Origin: Myxococcales bacterium
GTDB lineage: Bacteria > Myxococcota_A > Polyangia > Polyangiales > Ga0077539
Length of the DNA stretch: 64,000 nucleotides
Assembly: GCA_016793325.1 (NCBI GenBank)
Contig: JAEUKI010000087.1
Coordinates: forward strand, 52,189-116,188
Direction of reading: 5' to 3'
This document shows, in pieces, positions 36,343 to 45,364 of this stretch (within the stretch, counting starts at the first letter, position 1; each line of letters opens with the position of its first letter). Below the pieces are notes generated by a model that saw only the letters and a list, made by a program, of their open reading frames with translations, was not told the origin of the DNA and searched no databases. A program made the translations under genes and the position numbers.

Positions 36343-37233
36343 GTGACCGTCGCGTCGATCGAAGCGCTCGCCGCTGCGCTACGCTCGCCGCCCGTGACCG
36401 CACCCGCCGCCGTCGAGCAACACGCGCACGACTTGTGGCGCAGCGCTTTCACGAACGCGCGCGCGGGCTTGGCCGCCGCCACGGACGCGCTCATTCGTCG
36501 GTGCGACGCGGCGCTCCCGATGCTCCCGCCGTCGCTGCTCGCGCAGCCGCTCGACGTCTCGCGGTGGGACCGGTTTGTTCGAGAGGAGGGGCTTCAACCC
36601 AAGCGAAGGGGCGCTCCCATCGAGGTCCTCGCGCGTCGCGTCCGCAACGCGCTCGACGTGCCCGACACGCGCAAGATGAAGCTCATCGTCGAAGCGTGGC
36701 TGCCCGACGAGGACGCGCTTCGTTGGGTCGCGAGCGTCTCGAGCGAGGCGGTGGTTCGTTGGTTCGAAGAGACGCGCCAAGGACTCGCGTACTGGGTTCG
36801 ACGACCGCCGTTTGCGCCGCGCCAACCGGGCGGCGCGCTCGCGTGCGCGTACGAGTGTTCGCTCGAGCTCGCGAGGTCGTTCTTGGGTGACGCACGCGCG
36901 GAGCGAGCGTCGGGGGCGGTGGGCCTCGGGCTCGTGGCCGAGCACGCGACAGCGCTCTCGAACGAGCTTCGCGCGTGGCGCGTCGAACCGTCGCCCGACG
37001 AGGACGAAGCATCGCGCGACGTCGCCCGCAACCGCGACCAAGTCGCGTATCTCCTCGCGCAATCGTTCGAGTGGAACGCGCGCGGCCACGGAGAGAGCGC
37101 CCTCGCGGCGTACATCGAGGCTTGTCACTGGAGCCCGATCGCCGGCGTGGCGGTGGATTCGGAGGTCGAGAACGCGATCGTGCGTCGCTACTACGATGCG
37201 CCCGACGTCGAAGCGTGGATCGCGAGGGCGTGA
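36343..37233 (+). CDS. Hypothetical cytoplasmic protein
   Basis: The 296-residue protein is helix-rich and soluble (VEQHAHDLWRSAFTNARAGL, SEAVVRWFEETRQGLAYWVR, LAYECSLELARSFLG-type helices). No signal peptide, membrane segment or recognised domain. It precedes the TPR protein and kinase genes on the same strand with a 113 bp gap and may belong to the same signalling group, but nothing in the sequence proves it. Confidence 0.6.
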   Translation: MTVASIEALAAALRSPPVTAPAAVEQHAHDLWRSAFTNARAGLAAATDALIRRCDAALPMLPPSLLAQPLDVSRWDRFVREEGLQPKRRGAPIEVLARRVRNALDVPDTRKMKLIVEAWLPDEDALRWVASVSSEAVVRWFEETRQGLAYWVRRPPFAPRQPGGALACAYECSLELARSFLGDARAERASGAVGLGLVAEHATALSNELRAWRVEPSPDEDEASRDVARNRDQVAYLLAQSFEWNARGHGESALAAYIEACHWSPIAGVAVDSEVENAIVRRYYDAPDVEAWIARA

Positions 37234-37346
37234 GGCCTCGACGCGACGAGACGCGAGGGACCCACGAAACGCGACGTACAGGGTGTTGGAGCGGGACTTC
37301 GGCCGGGCTACACTGAACACGACAGCGCGCCGCGCGACCGGCGCAC

Positions 37347-38336
37347 ATGGGAGCGGGACTCGTGAACGAACTCAGCGATTCAGCGAACGAATTGGACCGT
37401 CGCGTGACGGCCGCCGTCGAGCGAGGGTGGGTCGCGCTCGAGCTCGGGCGCGCTGCGATCGCCGAGCGTGAAGCTCGCGCCGCGCTCGCGCTCTCGTCGC
37501 AACACGTCGAGGCGCGACTGCTGCTCGCGGACGCGCTCTTGTCACAGAAGCGCGGAGACGAAGCGATCGTTGTCGTCGAAGAGGCGTTCGCGCTCGCGCC
37601 GGACACGTCGGCGGTGCACCTCGTCGCGTGCGCGGTGTTCTGCGAGACGTTCGCGCTCGATCGCGCGTTTGCTGCGGCGAAAGCGTTCGCGCAGCTCGAG
37701 CCCGACTCGAGCATGGCGCACTCGCTCTTCGCGGAGGTCGCGCATCGCGGCGGCGATTTTCGTGCGGCGGCCGAGCACGCGAGGCGTGCGCTCGCGATCG
37801 ATCCCGACGACGTGCGCTCGCTCGAGCTGTTCGGGCTGGCCCAGCTGGATCTGGACCCACGGCAAGCAGAAGCGGCGTTTCTTCGGCAGCTCTCGATCGA
37901 CCCCAACGCGAGCCTCGCGCTCAACAACCTCGGCGTCGCGCTCGAACGACAGGGCCGGCTGTGGGAAGCCGCGAAGCTGTTCGAGTCCGCGGTGCGGCGT
38001 GATCCGACCAACGAGCTCGCGAGAAACAACACGCGATTGACGCTCCGTCGCTGGAGCGGTCCCGCCGCAGGGCTCGGCCTCGGCGCGGCGATCGCGGGCT
38101 CGAAGGGCCTCGTCGCAGCAGCAGTACCCGGCCTCGCGAAGGCGTTCTCGGAGGCGTCACCGAAGTGGCTCGGGGTCGGGCTCGCGCTCGTCGCGTTGGT
38201 CGGTCTCGGCGTGTGGGGCTTCGTGCGGGGACGCCGGGCGTTTCGGCTTCGAAAGCTCGAGCGCGAGGACCCGGCGCTCTACCGCATGTTCGTCATGCTC
38301 GAACGCGACGCCGTCGAGGGACGAGCCACGGGGTGA
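37347..38336 (+). CDS. TPR-repeat membrane protein
   Basis: The 329-residue protein has tandem TPR units across residues ~30-230. Examples are ALELGRAAIAEREARAALAL, AEVAHRGGDFRAAAEHARRA and the canonical LALNNLGVALERQGRLWEAA. Two hydrophobic segments follow: GLGAAIAGSKGLVAAAVPGL and WLGVGLALVALVGLGVWGFV, then a short basic tail. It should display TPRs at the membrane as a docking platform. The Ser/Thr kinase gene starts 66 bp downstream on the same strand, a pairing common in myxobacteria, so it may be a kinase partner (inference). Confidence 0.82.
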   Translation: MGAGLVNELSDSANELDRRVTAAVERGWVALELGRAAIAEREARAALALSSQHVEARLLLADALLSQKRGDEAIVVVEEAFALAPDTSAVHLVACAVFCETFALDRAFAAAKAFAQLEPDSSMAHSLFAEVAHRGGDFRAAAEHARRALAIDPDDVRSLELFGLAQLDLDPRQAEAAFLRQLSIDPNASLALNNLGVALERQGRLWEAAKLFESAVRRDPTNELARNNTRLTLRRWSGPAAGLGLGAAIAGSKGLVAAAVPGLAKAFSEASPKWLGVGLALVALVGLGVWGFVRGRRAFRLRKLEREDPALYRMFVMLERDAVEGRATG

Positions 38337-38402
38337 TGGCCCCCTGCGACCTCCCCGCTGAATTCCTGTGCCCCGCGTCTGATACGCTCCTGTCTCGCAT
38401 CG

Positions 38403-40172
38403 ATGAGCACAGACAGCGACGAGCTCGCGCCAGGGACGCTGATCGCGAGCCGTTACCGAATCGTTCGAAAGCTCGGCGCTGGCGGTATGGGCGCTGTGTA
38501 CGAAGCGGTGCAAGAGGGTCTCGGTCGCAAGATCGCGCTCAAGGTGTTGCTCGCGGCCTTCGCGCAGAACGCCGAGATCGTCGCGCGATTTCAGCGCGAA
38601 GCGCAGACGGCCGCGTCGCTCGGGCACCCGAACATCGTGAGCGTGACGGACTTCGGGGCGGACGGCGCGCAGGTGTTCTTGGTGATGGAGTACCTCGCGG
38701 GCGCGTCGCTCGCGCAGGTGATCGAGCGCGAACGAGCGTTGTCCGCGGGTCGCGCGGCGTGGATCGGATCGCAGGTGCTCTCGGCGCTCGCGGTCGCGCA
38801 CCGAGCGGGGATCGTTCACCGCGACATGAAGCCCGACAACGTGTTTCTCACGGAGGTCTCGGGCGTGCGCGACGTCGTGAAGGTGCTCGACTTCGGCATC
38901 GCGCGCTTCACCGACGCGCACGGGACCAACAGCAAGCTCACCGCGACGGGCGCGGTGTTGGGAACGCCCGCGTACATGTCCCCCGAGCAAGCCCGCGGTC
39001 GCCCGGTGGACGCGCGTACGGACGTGTACTCCACCGGCGTGATGCTCTACGAAATGCTCACGGGGAGGCTTCCGTTTCAAGCGACCAACTACCACGCGCT
39101 CTTGTTCGCGATCCTCGAAGAGACGCCGCCGTCGATCGCGTCGCTTCGCGCGGATGTGCCTCCGGGGCTCGTCTCGGTGGTCGAGCGAGCGATGGCGCGG
39201 GACATCGACACACGTTTTCGAAGCGCCGACGAGCTGCGCGTCGCGCTCGCGCCGTTCGTGCAGCAGCCCTCGACCGCGAGCGACGCGTTCGCGGCCACCG
39301 CGGCGATGCCACAGGTCGCGATGGTGACGCAGTCACCGGTCGTCGCGACGTCGAACCCGATCTCGGCGCAGACCGGTCGTGTCGGTGATCAGCGCGCGCA
39401 ACCGCAGCCGTCGGTGCCCGCGGGAGCGCTGATTCCCGCGATGACTCCGCAGCCCGCGCGAGCGCATGCGGCCGATCACGCCCCGCAGAATCGCTCGTGG
39501 CTCCCGCTCGCGGTCGTATCGGTGATCGCGCTCGCGAGCCTCGGCGGCGTGCTCGGTCTCGTGCTGCGAAACCAGCGTGCGAGCCGTCGTGCGGCGCTCC
39601 TCGAAGCGCAACGAACGGCGTGGGTGGCGCAGCAACGCGCGCTGAGCGGAGTCGCGAACAACGGGATGTCCGCGCCGAGCTTTGGAGCGTCGCTGGTCGA
39701 CGTCGCGCTCGCTTCGGACGCGTCGGAGCCCCAGCCGAACGGCGTCGAGCCTCCGCGTCCTCGAGGGCGCGCTCGCGGAAACAATACGGGAGTGATCACG
39801 GTCCAAACACCCAGCGCGCCGAGCGGTCGTCGACCCGTGCGCACCTCGTTGCGAGTTCGGAGCATCGCTGGCGGGGACCGCGGTGAACTTGTCCGAACGC
39901 TCGGTCCCTTGATGGCTCGCATCGAAGCGTGCGCGAACGTGGAGCTCGTTCGGCCGGGCGAGGGCACCGCCGACGGATGGAGCATGGACTTCTCTGTCGC
40001 GCTCGACCCCACGAGCGCTCGCGTCGTTCGGCTCGATCCTCGCGGCGACACGATCGCGAAGCTCGCCGCCGTCGGTTGTATGCGCCGGACCCTCGTCGGC
40101 CAGCAGTTGTTCATCAGCAGGCCAGCGCCGGTCCAGTTCGCGCTCTCTTTCTTCAACCAGTACGTTCGTTGA
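38403..40172 (+). CDS. PknB-type Ser/Thr protein kinase with TM segment and AgmX-like tail
   Basis: The 589-residue protein has a full kinase domain at about residues 17-285: the Gly-rich loop KLGAGGMGAVYE (23-34), the catalytic lysine in IALKVLL (K47), HRDMKPDN (139-146, catalytic D141), DFG (163-165) and GTPAYMSPEQA (activation segment end). A Pro/Ala/Gln-rich linker leads to a membrane segment (LPLAVVSVIALASLGGVLGL) near residues 365-385. The extracytoplasmic tail ends in an AgmX/TonB-C-like domain with two cysteines (EACANVEL and VGCMRRT). It probably senses an envelope signal and phosphorylates cytoplasmic targets. All catalytic residues are present. Confidence 0.95.
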   Translation: MSTDSDELAPGTLIASRYRIVRKLGAGGMGAVYEAVQEGLGRKIALKVLLAAFAQNAEIVARFQREAQTAASLGHPNIVSVTDFGADGAQVFLVMEYLAGASLAQVIERERALSAGRAAWIGSQVLSALAVAHRAGIVHRDMKPDNVFLTEVSGVRDVVKVLDFGIARFTDAHGTNSKLTATGAVLGTPAYMSPEQARGRPVDARTDVYSTGVMLYEMLTGRLPFQATNYHALLFAILEETPPSIASLRADVPPGLVSVVERAMARDIDTRFRSADELRVALAPFVQQPSTASDAFAATAAMPQVAMVTQSPVVATSNPISAQTGRVGDQRAQPQPSVPAGALIPAMTPQPARAHAADHAPQNRSWLPLAVVSVIALASLGGVLGLVLRNQRASRRAALLEAQRTAWVAQQRALSGVANNGMSAPSFGASLVDVALASDASEPQPNGVEPPRPRGRARGNNTGVITVQTPSAPSGRRPVRTSLRVRSIAGGDRGELVRTLGPLMARIEACANVELVRPGEGTADGWSMDFSVALDPTSARVVRLDPRGDTIAKLAAVGCMRRTLVGQQLFISRPAPVQFALSFFNQYVR

Positions 40173-40250
40173 CGACTCGCGCTCGCCGTCCGCGCGCAAT
40201 CAACAGCTCGCGAGGTGCGCCGAGTCGGAGCGCGGTACATTCATCGACCG

Positions 40251-40766
40251 ATGCAAGACGCGCTGGGATACCTCGTGTTGCTCGGGTTCGTGGCGGGCCT
40301 CGGCGTGTACGTCTATCGCTCGTACGCAAAGATGACCCCGAGCGGAACGGCTGCGCACTTCGGCCTCGCTCCGGGCGAGACCGTGCAATGGATGTGGATC
40401 GGAGAGCTCGCGGACGGGCCTTCGTTGGCCACACAAATCGCGACGGCCGCGGTGAGCGTGATCGCCTCGGCGCTCGTCGGCGCTGGCGCGGTCGCGACGC
40501 TGCGATCGCTTGGAATCACCGTGCTCGTCACGAGCCACAATCGGCTGGTGCTCGTGCGCGAGCGGGACGACGGGACCGTGGGACGCGCGTACTTCTCGTC
40601 GGCCACCGAAGTGAGGATCGAGCACTTGGGGCGCGGCGACCGGATGATCCAAGGTGGGCCGTCGGCGCGGTTCAGGCTGACGGCGCGGGACGGCGTCCCC
40701 TTCGACATCTTGGTGCACGGATCGGCGGTCGGAATGCTCGATCGCTGGACGGGCTCCGCGCGCTGA
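40251..40766 (+). CDS. Hypothetical membrane protein with PH-like tail
   Basis: The 171-residue product starts at the ATG at 40251. It has two hydrophobic segments (LGYLVLLGFVAGLGVYVY and IATAAVSVIASALVGAGAVA). A strand-rich C-terminal part (ITVLVTSHNRLVLVRERDDG, RIEHLGRGDRMIQGGP, RFRLTARDGVPFDILVHG) resembles small bacterial PH-like domains. No confident family. It sits 78 bp downstream of the kinase and 74 bp upstream of the methyltransferase gene. Confidence 0.6.
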   Translation: MQDALGYLVLLGFVAGLGVYVYRSYAKMTPSGTAAHFGLAPGETVQWMWIGELADGPSLATQIATAAVSVIASALVGAGAVATLRSLGITVLVTSHNRLVLVRERDDGTVGRAYFSSATEVRIEHLGRGDRMIQGGPSARFRLTARDGVPFDILVHGSAVGMLDRWTGSAR

Positions 40767-40840
40767 TCGCGCTTCAGGGAGAACCCATCGGCGGCGACGG
40801 CGGCTCCTACGCGCACACGAGAGTCGACGAGAGGTTGTTC

Positions 40841-41449
40841 ATGGCGGATCTGTTTCAGGACAAGGCAGCGGAGTGGGACCAGCGGCCCGTTCCCGCGCAG
40901 ATTTCAGAGGGCGTTTTCGCGGCGATCGAGCGCGAGGTCCGGCTCGACGCCTCGCTCACGGTGATGGACTTCGGCGCGGGAACCGGCCTGATCGCCGCTC
41001 GCATTGCGCCCCGCGTTCGCGCGTTGCTCGCGGTCGACGTGTCGCGATCGATGCTCGATCAACTCTCCAAGAAGCCCGAGCTCGCCGAGCGAGCGACCGT
41101 GTACTGCCAGGATATTCTCGAAGCTCCCCTCGGACGATCGGTCGATCTCATCGTGAGCGCGATGGCGATGCACCACGTTCGCGACACTGCGGCGCTGGCG
41201 AGAGCCTTCTATGCTCATACAACACCTGGAGGGCGCGTGGCGCTCGCGGACCTCGACGCCGAGGACGGGAGCTTCCATCCGCCCGGCACCGAAGGGGTGT
41301 TTCATCACGGCTTCGACCGAGAGTCGCTCGGACGAATCATGCGCGACGCGGGGTTCGACGACGTTCGATTCTGCACGGCGTGCGAGGTCGACCGAGAGAG
41401 CAAGCGCTACCCGATCTTCTTGCTCACCGCGCGCAGACCGAACCTCTGA
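40841..41449 (+). CDS. Class I SAM-dependent methyltransferase
   Basis: The 202-residue protein has motif I VMDFGAGTGLIAARIA, the acidic end of strand 2 in LLAVDVSRSML, LIVSAMAMHHVRD (motif IV region) and GGRVALADLDAEDGSFH. This is the UbiE/Methyltransf_11 type with a C-terminal substrate segment (SLGRIMRDAGFDDVRFCTACE). The ATG at 40841 gives the natural start (MADLFQDKAAEWDQRPVPAQ). Substrate unknown, but MADLFQDKAAEWD openings are common among small-molecule methyltransferases of this group. Confidence 0.92.
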   Translation: MADLFQDKAAEWDQRPVPAQISEGVFAAIEREVRLDASLTVMDFGAGTGLIAARIAPRVRALLAVDVSRSMLDQLSKKPELAERATVYCQDILEAPLGRSVDLIVSAMAMHHVRDTAALARAFYAHTTPGGRVALADLDAEDGSFHPPGTEGVFHHGFDRESLGRIMRDAGFDDVRFCTACEVDRESKRYPIFLLTARRPNL

Positions 41450-41480
41450 GCGCTCGGTTCGCGCTCCGTGTGCAGGGGCG

Positions 41481-42854
41481 CTACTCGATCGGCGTGAGCT
41501 CGTCGAGCAATCGCTCGTGGCGTTCTGCGTCCGCCGAGCGTCCATCGAGTCGAAGTCGCGTGACCTCGGCGCGCAGCCGACCGAGCCACCAGTGCAGCAC
41601 CTCGGCTCGGTGTTGCTCCGCGGGCTCGAGACGAACGAGCGTGAGAAACACCCGCGCTCCGTCTTCGTACCGACGAAGATCACCGAGGACGGTCGACAGC
41701 AACTCGAGGACCGGCGTCGCGTGCGGGTCGATCGAGAGCGCGCTCTGCAAATCACGCTCGGCTTCGGCGCTGCGATTGGACTGTCGATACGCCCGCGCGC
41801 GCCTTCGATAGTGTCCAGTGAGGGGCCCCGCGGCGAGCGCGCGGGTGCACGCCGCGATCGCGTCGTCGTTGGCGCCGTTGTCCGCGGCGAGACCACACGA
41901 GTGGCCGTCCGCGAGCCCGTACAGCGAACGAAGCCTCGGATTGGAGGCCACGTCGCGCGGACGGCGAGCGAACTCTGCGAACGCCTCGGCCGAGCCGCCC
42001 CATTGCGGGAGCATCGCGCTCGAGTACACGAGCGACGGGTCGACGCAGAGGGGGCAGCGCTGGGACGTTCGCGCGAACGCCGCGTGTACTTCGTCGCCGC
42101 CCGAGTAGAGCGCGACTTCGATGGCCGTGACTTGCGGCGCGATCGCTCGAGGCTCGATCGAGAGCGCGCGCGTGATGTCTTCGCGCGCGAAGAAGAAGGA
42201 TCGCTCCATCGCGGTCATGCGATAGCCCGCGGTGTTGGCGGCGAAGTCACCCCCTCGCAGCGCGACGGCGACCGCGGTGCGAAACTGCGCCCGTGCTGCG
42301 TAGGGAACCCACGAGGCCGGCGTCGCTGCGACCCACGCGTCGAGCTGCGCGGTCACCGATGGATCCGCGGTCGCGAACGCGTCGATCGCGGTCGTGACCA
42401 TCACTTCGTCGCGCACGTCTCGCTCGAAGTCCCGCTGCCACGCCTCGATCCAGCGCGTGAGGTCCGCGTAGCGCCCTGCCGCGAGCGCCGCGCGGAGTCC
42501 AATTCGGTCTGGATATTCGCGGCGACCTCCGAGCTCGTCGGGCCATCGTACGGGCACCGTCGGGCGCTCGGTCGGCGGCGGCGGCAATCGCACCTTCGGC
42601 ACGGTCCAGCCGAGCAACGCGACGACGCTCAACGGAACATCTGCCCTCCGTCGACGAGCCTGCGCTGGGTCTGGCGGGACGATCTCTGTGCGCGGACGCT
42701 CACGGATCTCGGGGGATGGCGCCTCAGCGACCCCGCGCTCTCGCGCGCGTCGCGTGGAGCGATCCGAGCAGCGAGAGACGCCGATGACGCAAGCGAAGAT
42801 CGCGACGAGCGCGACCAGCGCGAGCGCCGAACCGATGGAGCGTGTGTCCTGCAT
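41481..42854 (-). CDS. DUF4034 and TPR protein with N-terminal membrane anchor
   Basis: The 457-residue protein has an N-terminal hydrophobic helix (SALALVALVAIFACVIGV) and an Arg/Pro linker. A DUF4034-like region follows with AALAAGRYADLTRWIEAWQRDFERD and DAWVAATPASWVPYAARAQFRTAVA. A C-terminal TPR part covers ACTRALAAGPLTGHYRRRARAYRQ and AEAERDLQSALSIDPHATPV. It should face the periplasm or lie on the inner membrane surface as a protein-protein interaction platform. It is convergent with the methyltransferase gene. Confidence 0.8.
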   Translation of the reverse strand: MQDTRSIGSALALVALVAIFACVIGVSRCSDRSTRRARERGVAEAPSPEIRERPRTEIVPPDPAQARRRRADVPLSVVALLGWTVPKVRLPPPPTERPTVPVRWPDELGGRREYPDRIGLRAALAAGRYADLTRWIEAWQRDFERDVRDEVMVTTAIDAFATADPSVTAQLDAWVAATPASWVPYAARAQFRTAVAVALRGGDFAANTAGYRMTAMERSFFFAREDITRALSIEPRAIAPQVTAIEVALYSGGDEVHAAFARTSQRCPLCVDPSLVYSSAMLPQWGGSAEAFAEFARRPRDVASNPRLRSLYGLADGHSCGLAADNGANDDAIAACTRALAAGPLTGHYRRRARAYRQSNRSAEAERDLQSALSIDPHATPVLELLSTVLGDLRRYEDGARVFLTLVRLEPAEQHRAEVLHWWLGRLRAEVTRLRLDGRSADAERHERLLDELTPIE

Positions 42855-42950
42855 GTTGTTCGACCCCGAGGGTGTTCACGAGTTCGATCGAAGTGACTCA
42901 CGGCGGCCGGGTCTCGACTTCGACTACCCGCCCCGAAGGTCGGCGTCGTA

Positions 42951-43065
42951 AACCACGCCACAATTGAAATTCGTAGAAATGAGACGAGCGTCGGCGTGGT
43001 TGAAATCAAGTCAAACCGCCACGAAGCTACCGAGAAAACTACGACGATCGAATGAGTGGCGGTTT
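42951..43065. repeat. Two consecutive inverted repeats in an AT-richer patch
   Basis: aaccacgcc at 42951-42959 pairs with ggcgtggtt at 42993-43001, and aaaccgccac at 43013-43022 pairs with gtggcggttt at 43056-43065. The patch is lower in GC than its surroundings. It lies between two minus-strand genes and could end the upstream transcript or hold regulatory sites for the downstream gene. Confidence 0.55.
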
Positions 43066-43132
43066 AGCGCCGACGGTCGCGAGCGTAGCGCGAATCGCCG
43101 CGAGGGTCGCGGCGGGCTTCGCTCGCGGTGGT

Positions 43133-44026
43133 TCAGCGCGCGAAGTCGCACTCGAGCACGTAGCCGAGCGAGCGATCGTTGCGCCACCGCAACGTATGGG
43201 GCCGAGTCTCGCCGGTCTCGGGGTCGTCGCACGCAGGGAGCGCGAGCCGCACCGTCGTGTCGCCCGCGAGCGTGTTGCGAAACACCAGCGCAGGAAGCGC
43301 CGGATCGCTCGCGAACGTCAATCGGTGGTCGCCGTACGCGAGGCGCGCTCGCGTGCTCACCACGGGCTGAACGCGCACGAGCTCGCGCCCGTCCACGCTG
43401 ACGCGCGCGGTGTCCGAGAGGCGCGAGACGAACGTCACGTCGGGGTTGGCGAGGGCCCACAGCGGGTACGCGAGCGCGATGATGGCGAGCGATGCGGCCG
43501 CGAAGAGCGACGGCGAGTTTGCGCCGAAGTCCCCTCGAACGAGCGGCGAATCGCTCTTCAGCGCCTCGCGATCGACGAGCTGTACGCGCATCTCTTCGCC
43601 TTCGCACGACAGGACGACGGCGGCGAGCCGCGAGCCGCGAAGCGACCGCTCGTGCGCGAGCCACGCGAACAGTTGCGCCACCGCAACGGCCACGATCACC
43701 TGCGAAAACCGAGGCTCTCGCGGGACGAACACCGCCCCGAGCGCCGCGATCGTCCCCGCGAGCGCGAGCAGCCTCCTCCTTCGATCTCGCAGCTCTTCGC
43801 GGTACTGCGCGGCGGTGCACTCGGGGCAGAGCGCGATGCGCTCTGGCCAGTCTGTCGCGTTTGGCGAGTCCCGACGATACGTCTCTGCGAGCACGGGCTT
43901 CGCCGGTCGCGCGCCTCGCGCCGCGCACGCGCAGCAGGTGTCGCCTTTGGTCAGCTCCTCGATGTGGCACTCGACGACGCGGACACCTGGGTGCTGTTTC
44001 GGCCGGTGTTGTGCGGGCGGTTGCAC
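43133..44026 (-). CDS. Membrane protein with Cys-pair (zinc-like) N-terminus
   Basis: The likely product is ~297 residues from a GTG at 44026; no ATG gives a better start, so the N-terminus is uncertain. It begins with a cysteine-rich stretch (KGDTCCACAARG, then IALCPECTAAQ), a possible zinc-binding element. Three hydrophobic segments follow (LLALAGTIAALGAVFV, VIVAVAVAQLFAWLAHE, SLFAAASLAIIALAYPLWAL) and then a strand-rich C-terminal domain with an Asp/Arg-rich core. It is transcribed divergently from the HEXXH protein gene, whose start is 70 bp away. Function unknown. Confidence 0.6.
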   Translation of the reverse strand: MQPPAQHRPKQHPGVRVVECHIEELTKGDTCCACAARGARPAKPVLAETYRRDSPNATDWPERIALCPECTAAQYREELRDRRRRLLALAGTIAALGAVFVPREPRFSQVIVAVAVAQLFAWLAHERSLRGSRLAAVVLSCEGEEMRVQLVDREALKSDSPLVRGDFGANSPSLFAAASLAIIALAYPLWALANPDVTFVSRLSDTARVSVDGRELVRVQPVVSTRARLAYGDHRLTFASDPALPALVFRNTLAGDTTVRLALPACDDPETGETRPHTLRWRNDRSLGYVLECDFAR

Positions 44027-44095
44027 GACGGCGCGCACTCTACAACGTCGGCCTCGGGGGATACGACGCTCGCGCGGACGCGATACGCTCTCGCG

Positions 44096-45301
44096 ATGCG
44101 TGACTCGCGGGACCGCGATCAACTGCCTCCGCCCGAGCGCCGCGAGTGGCTCCTCGATCGGCTGGCAGATCTCGTGGCGAAGGTCGGCGTCGAGCCGCTC
44201 GTGTCCTGGCCGCTCATCGAGCCGGACACGCGGTTCTTTCCCGATCCGTGGAGGCCGAAGAGCGACGCGTCGATCGTTCGATTGCTTCGTCGACTGCTCT
44301 GGTACGCGGGGCTCGACGAGCTCGACGTCGCGCTCTCGGTCGTCGACGAGCCCGATCGCGCGCAGAACCACAGGTACCTCGCGCCCCCTGCGGGCAAAGA
44401 GACCGTCGCGTGGTACGCGGGCATCGACGACAACCGCTGCTTCTTCGGCGTGTACCGCGCGAGGCTCACGTCGGGCGACGCGTTCGTCGCGGCGATGGCC
44501 CACGAGGTCGCGCACGTGTACCGCCACGTGAACGCGCTGGAGGTTCCCAATCGCGACGCGGAAGAAGAGCTCACGGATCTGACGACCGTGTTTCTCGGAA
44601 CGGGCGTTCTCTCGACCAACGCCGCGTATCGGTATCGATCCGGCGCGACCGCGGGCGGTCTCACGGAGGGACACCAGTGGCAGCACCAACGACTCGGGTA
44701 CCTCGGGTTCGAGTCGCTCGCGTTCTTGTTGGCTGCGCGCGGCGTTGTCGCGGGGTGGGACAAGCGCGAACGCCAGCGCGTCGCCGCGATGCTCGAGGCG
44801 ACGCAGCGCGAGTCGTTTCTCGCGGCGCTTCGGTACTTCGATGTGCAAGAAGAGCCGCTCGCCGATCGCTTGGGACTGCCCCCGCGGAGCAAGTGGCCGC
44901 CGGTCGAGTCCGCAGACGACCTCGTCGCGTTCGATGGCGTGGTGATCGAAGACGATCCCCCACCGAGCGCGTCGACAAACGAGCCCGTAAGCGAGACCTC
45001 CGATACGACGATCGCGCGCGAGCTCGTCTCGCCCTCGATCGCTGGTGGCGTGACGGCGGCGTTGTGCGCGGGCCTCGTCGTGGCGTTGGAGAGCCCGTGG
45101 CGCGCTGCGCTCTTCGTGCTTCCGCCGCTCGTGTGGAGCGTCGCGCGCGGGTGGCCCGTGTACCGATGCGCAAACGGCGACTGTCGCGCGCGCGTCACGA
45201 TCGCTTCGCGCTGTCCGAAGTGCGGCACGCTCGCGCTCAGCGACGATCACCCGTGGGCCGAAGCCAAACGCCAACCGAGGGTCGAGCCGCAGGACGCCTG
45301 A
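44096..45301 (+). CDS. HEXXH metalloprotease-like protein with C-terminal zinc ribbon
   Basis: The 401-residue protein carries MAHEVAHVYRH (H136-E137-x-x-H140), a zinc-protease active-site motif, with a candidate third ligand in the acidic helix DAEEELTDLTTVFLG about 16 residues later, as in gluzincins. Near the C-terminus two hydrophobic stretches (GGVTAALCAGLVVALESP, AALFVLPPLVWSVARG) precede a zinc ribbon with CANGDCRARV and SRCPKCGTLALSDDH. A soluble protease head joined to a membrane-anchored ribbon is an unusual layout. It is divergent from the Cys-pair membrane protein, suggesting a functional pair. Substrate unknown. Confidence 0.75.
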   Translation: MRDSRDRDQLPPPERREWLLDRLADLVAKVGVEPLVSWPLIEPDTRFFPDPWRPKSDASIVRLLRRLLWYAGLDELDVALSVVDEPDRAQNHRYLAPPAGKETVAWYAGIDDNRCFFGVYRARLTSGDAFVAAMAHEVAHVYRHVNALEVPNRDAEEELTDLTTVFLGTGVLSTNAAYRYRSGATAGGLTEGHQWQHQRLGYLGFESLAFLLAARGVVAGWDKRERQRVAAMLEATQRESFLAALRYFDVQEEPLADRLGLPPRSKWPPVESADDLVAFDGVVIEDDPPPSASTNEPVSETSDTTIARELVSPSIAGGVTAALCAGLVVALESPWRAALFVLPPLVWSVARGWPVYRCANGDCRARVTIASRCPKCGTLALSDDHPWAEAKRQPRVEPQDA

Positions 45302-45364
45302 GGAGAGAGGTCACGACGCCCGCGCTCATCGCGAGCCGTGAATCGTGCGAACCTCGAGACGCAC

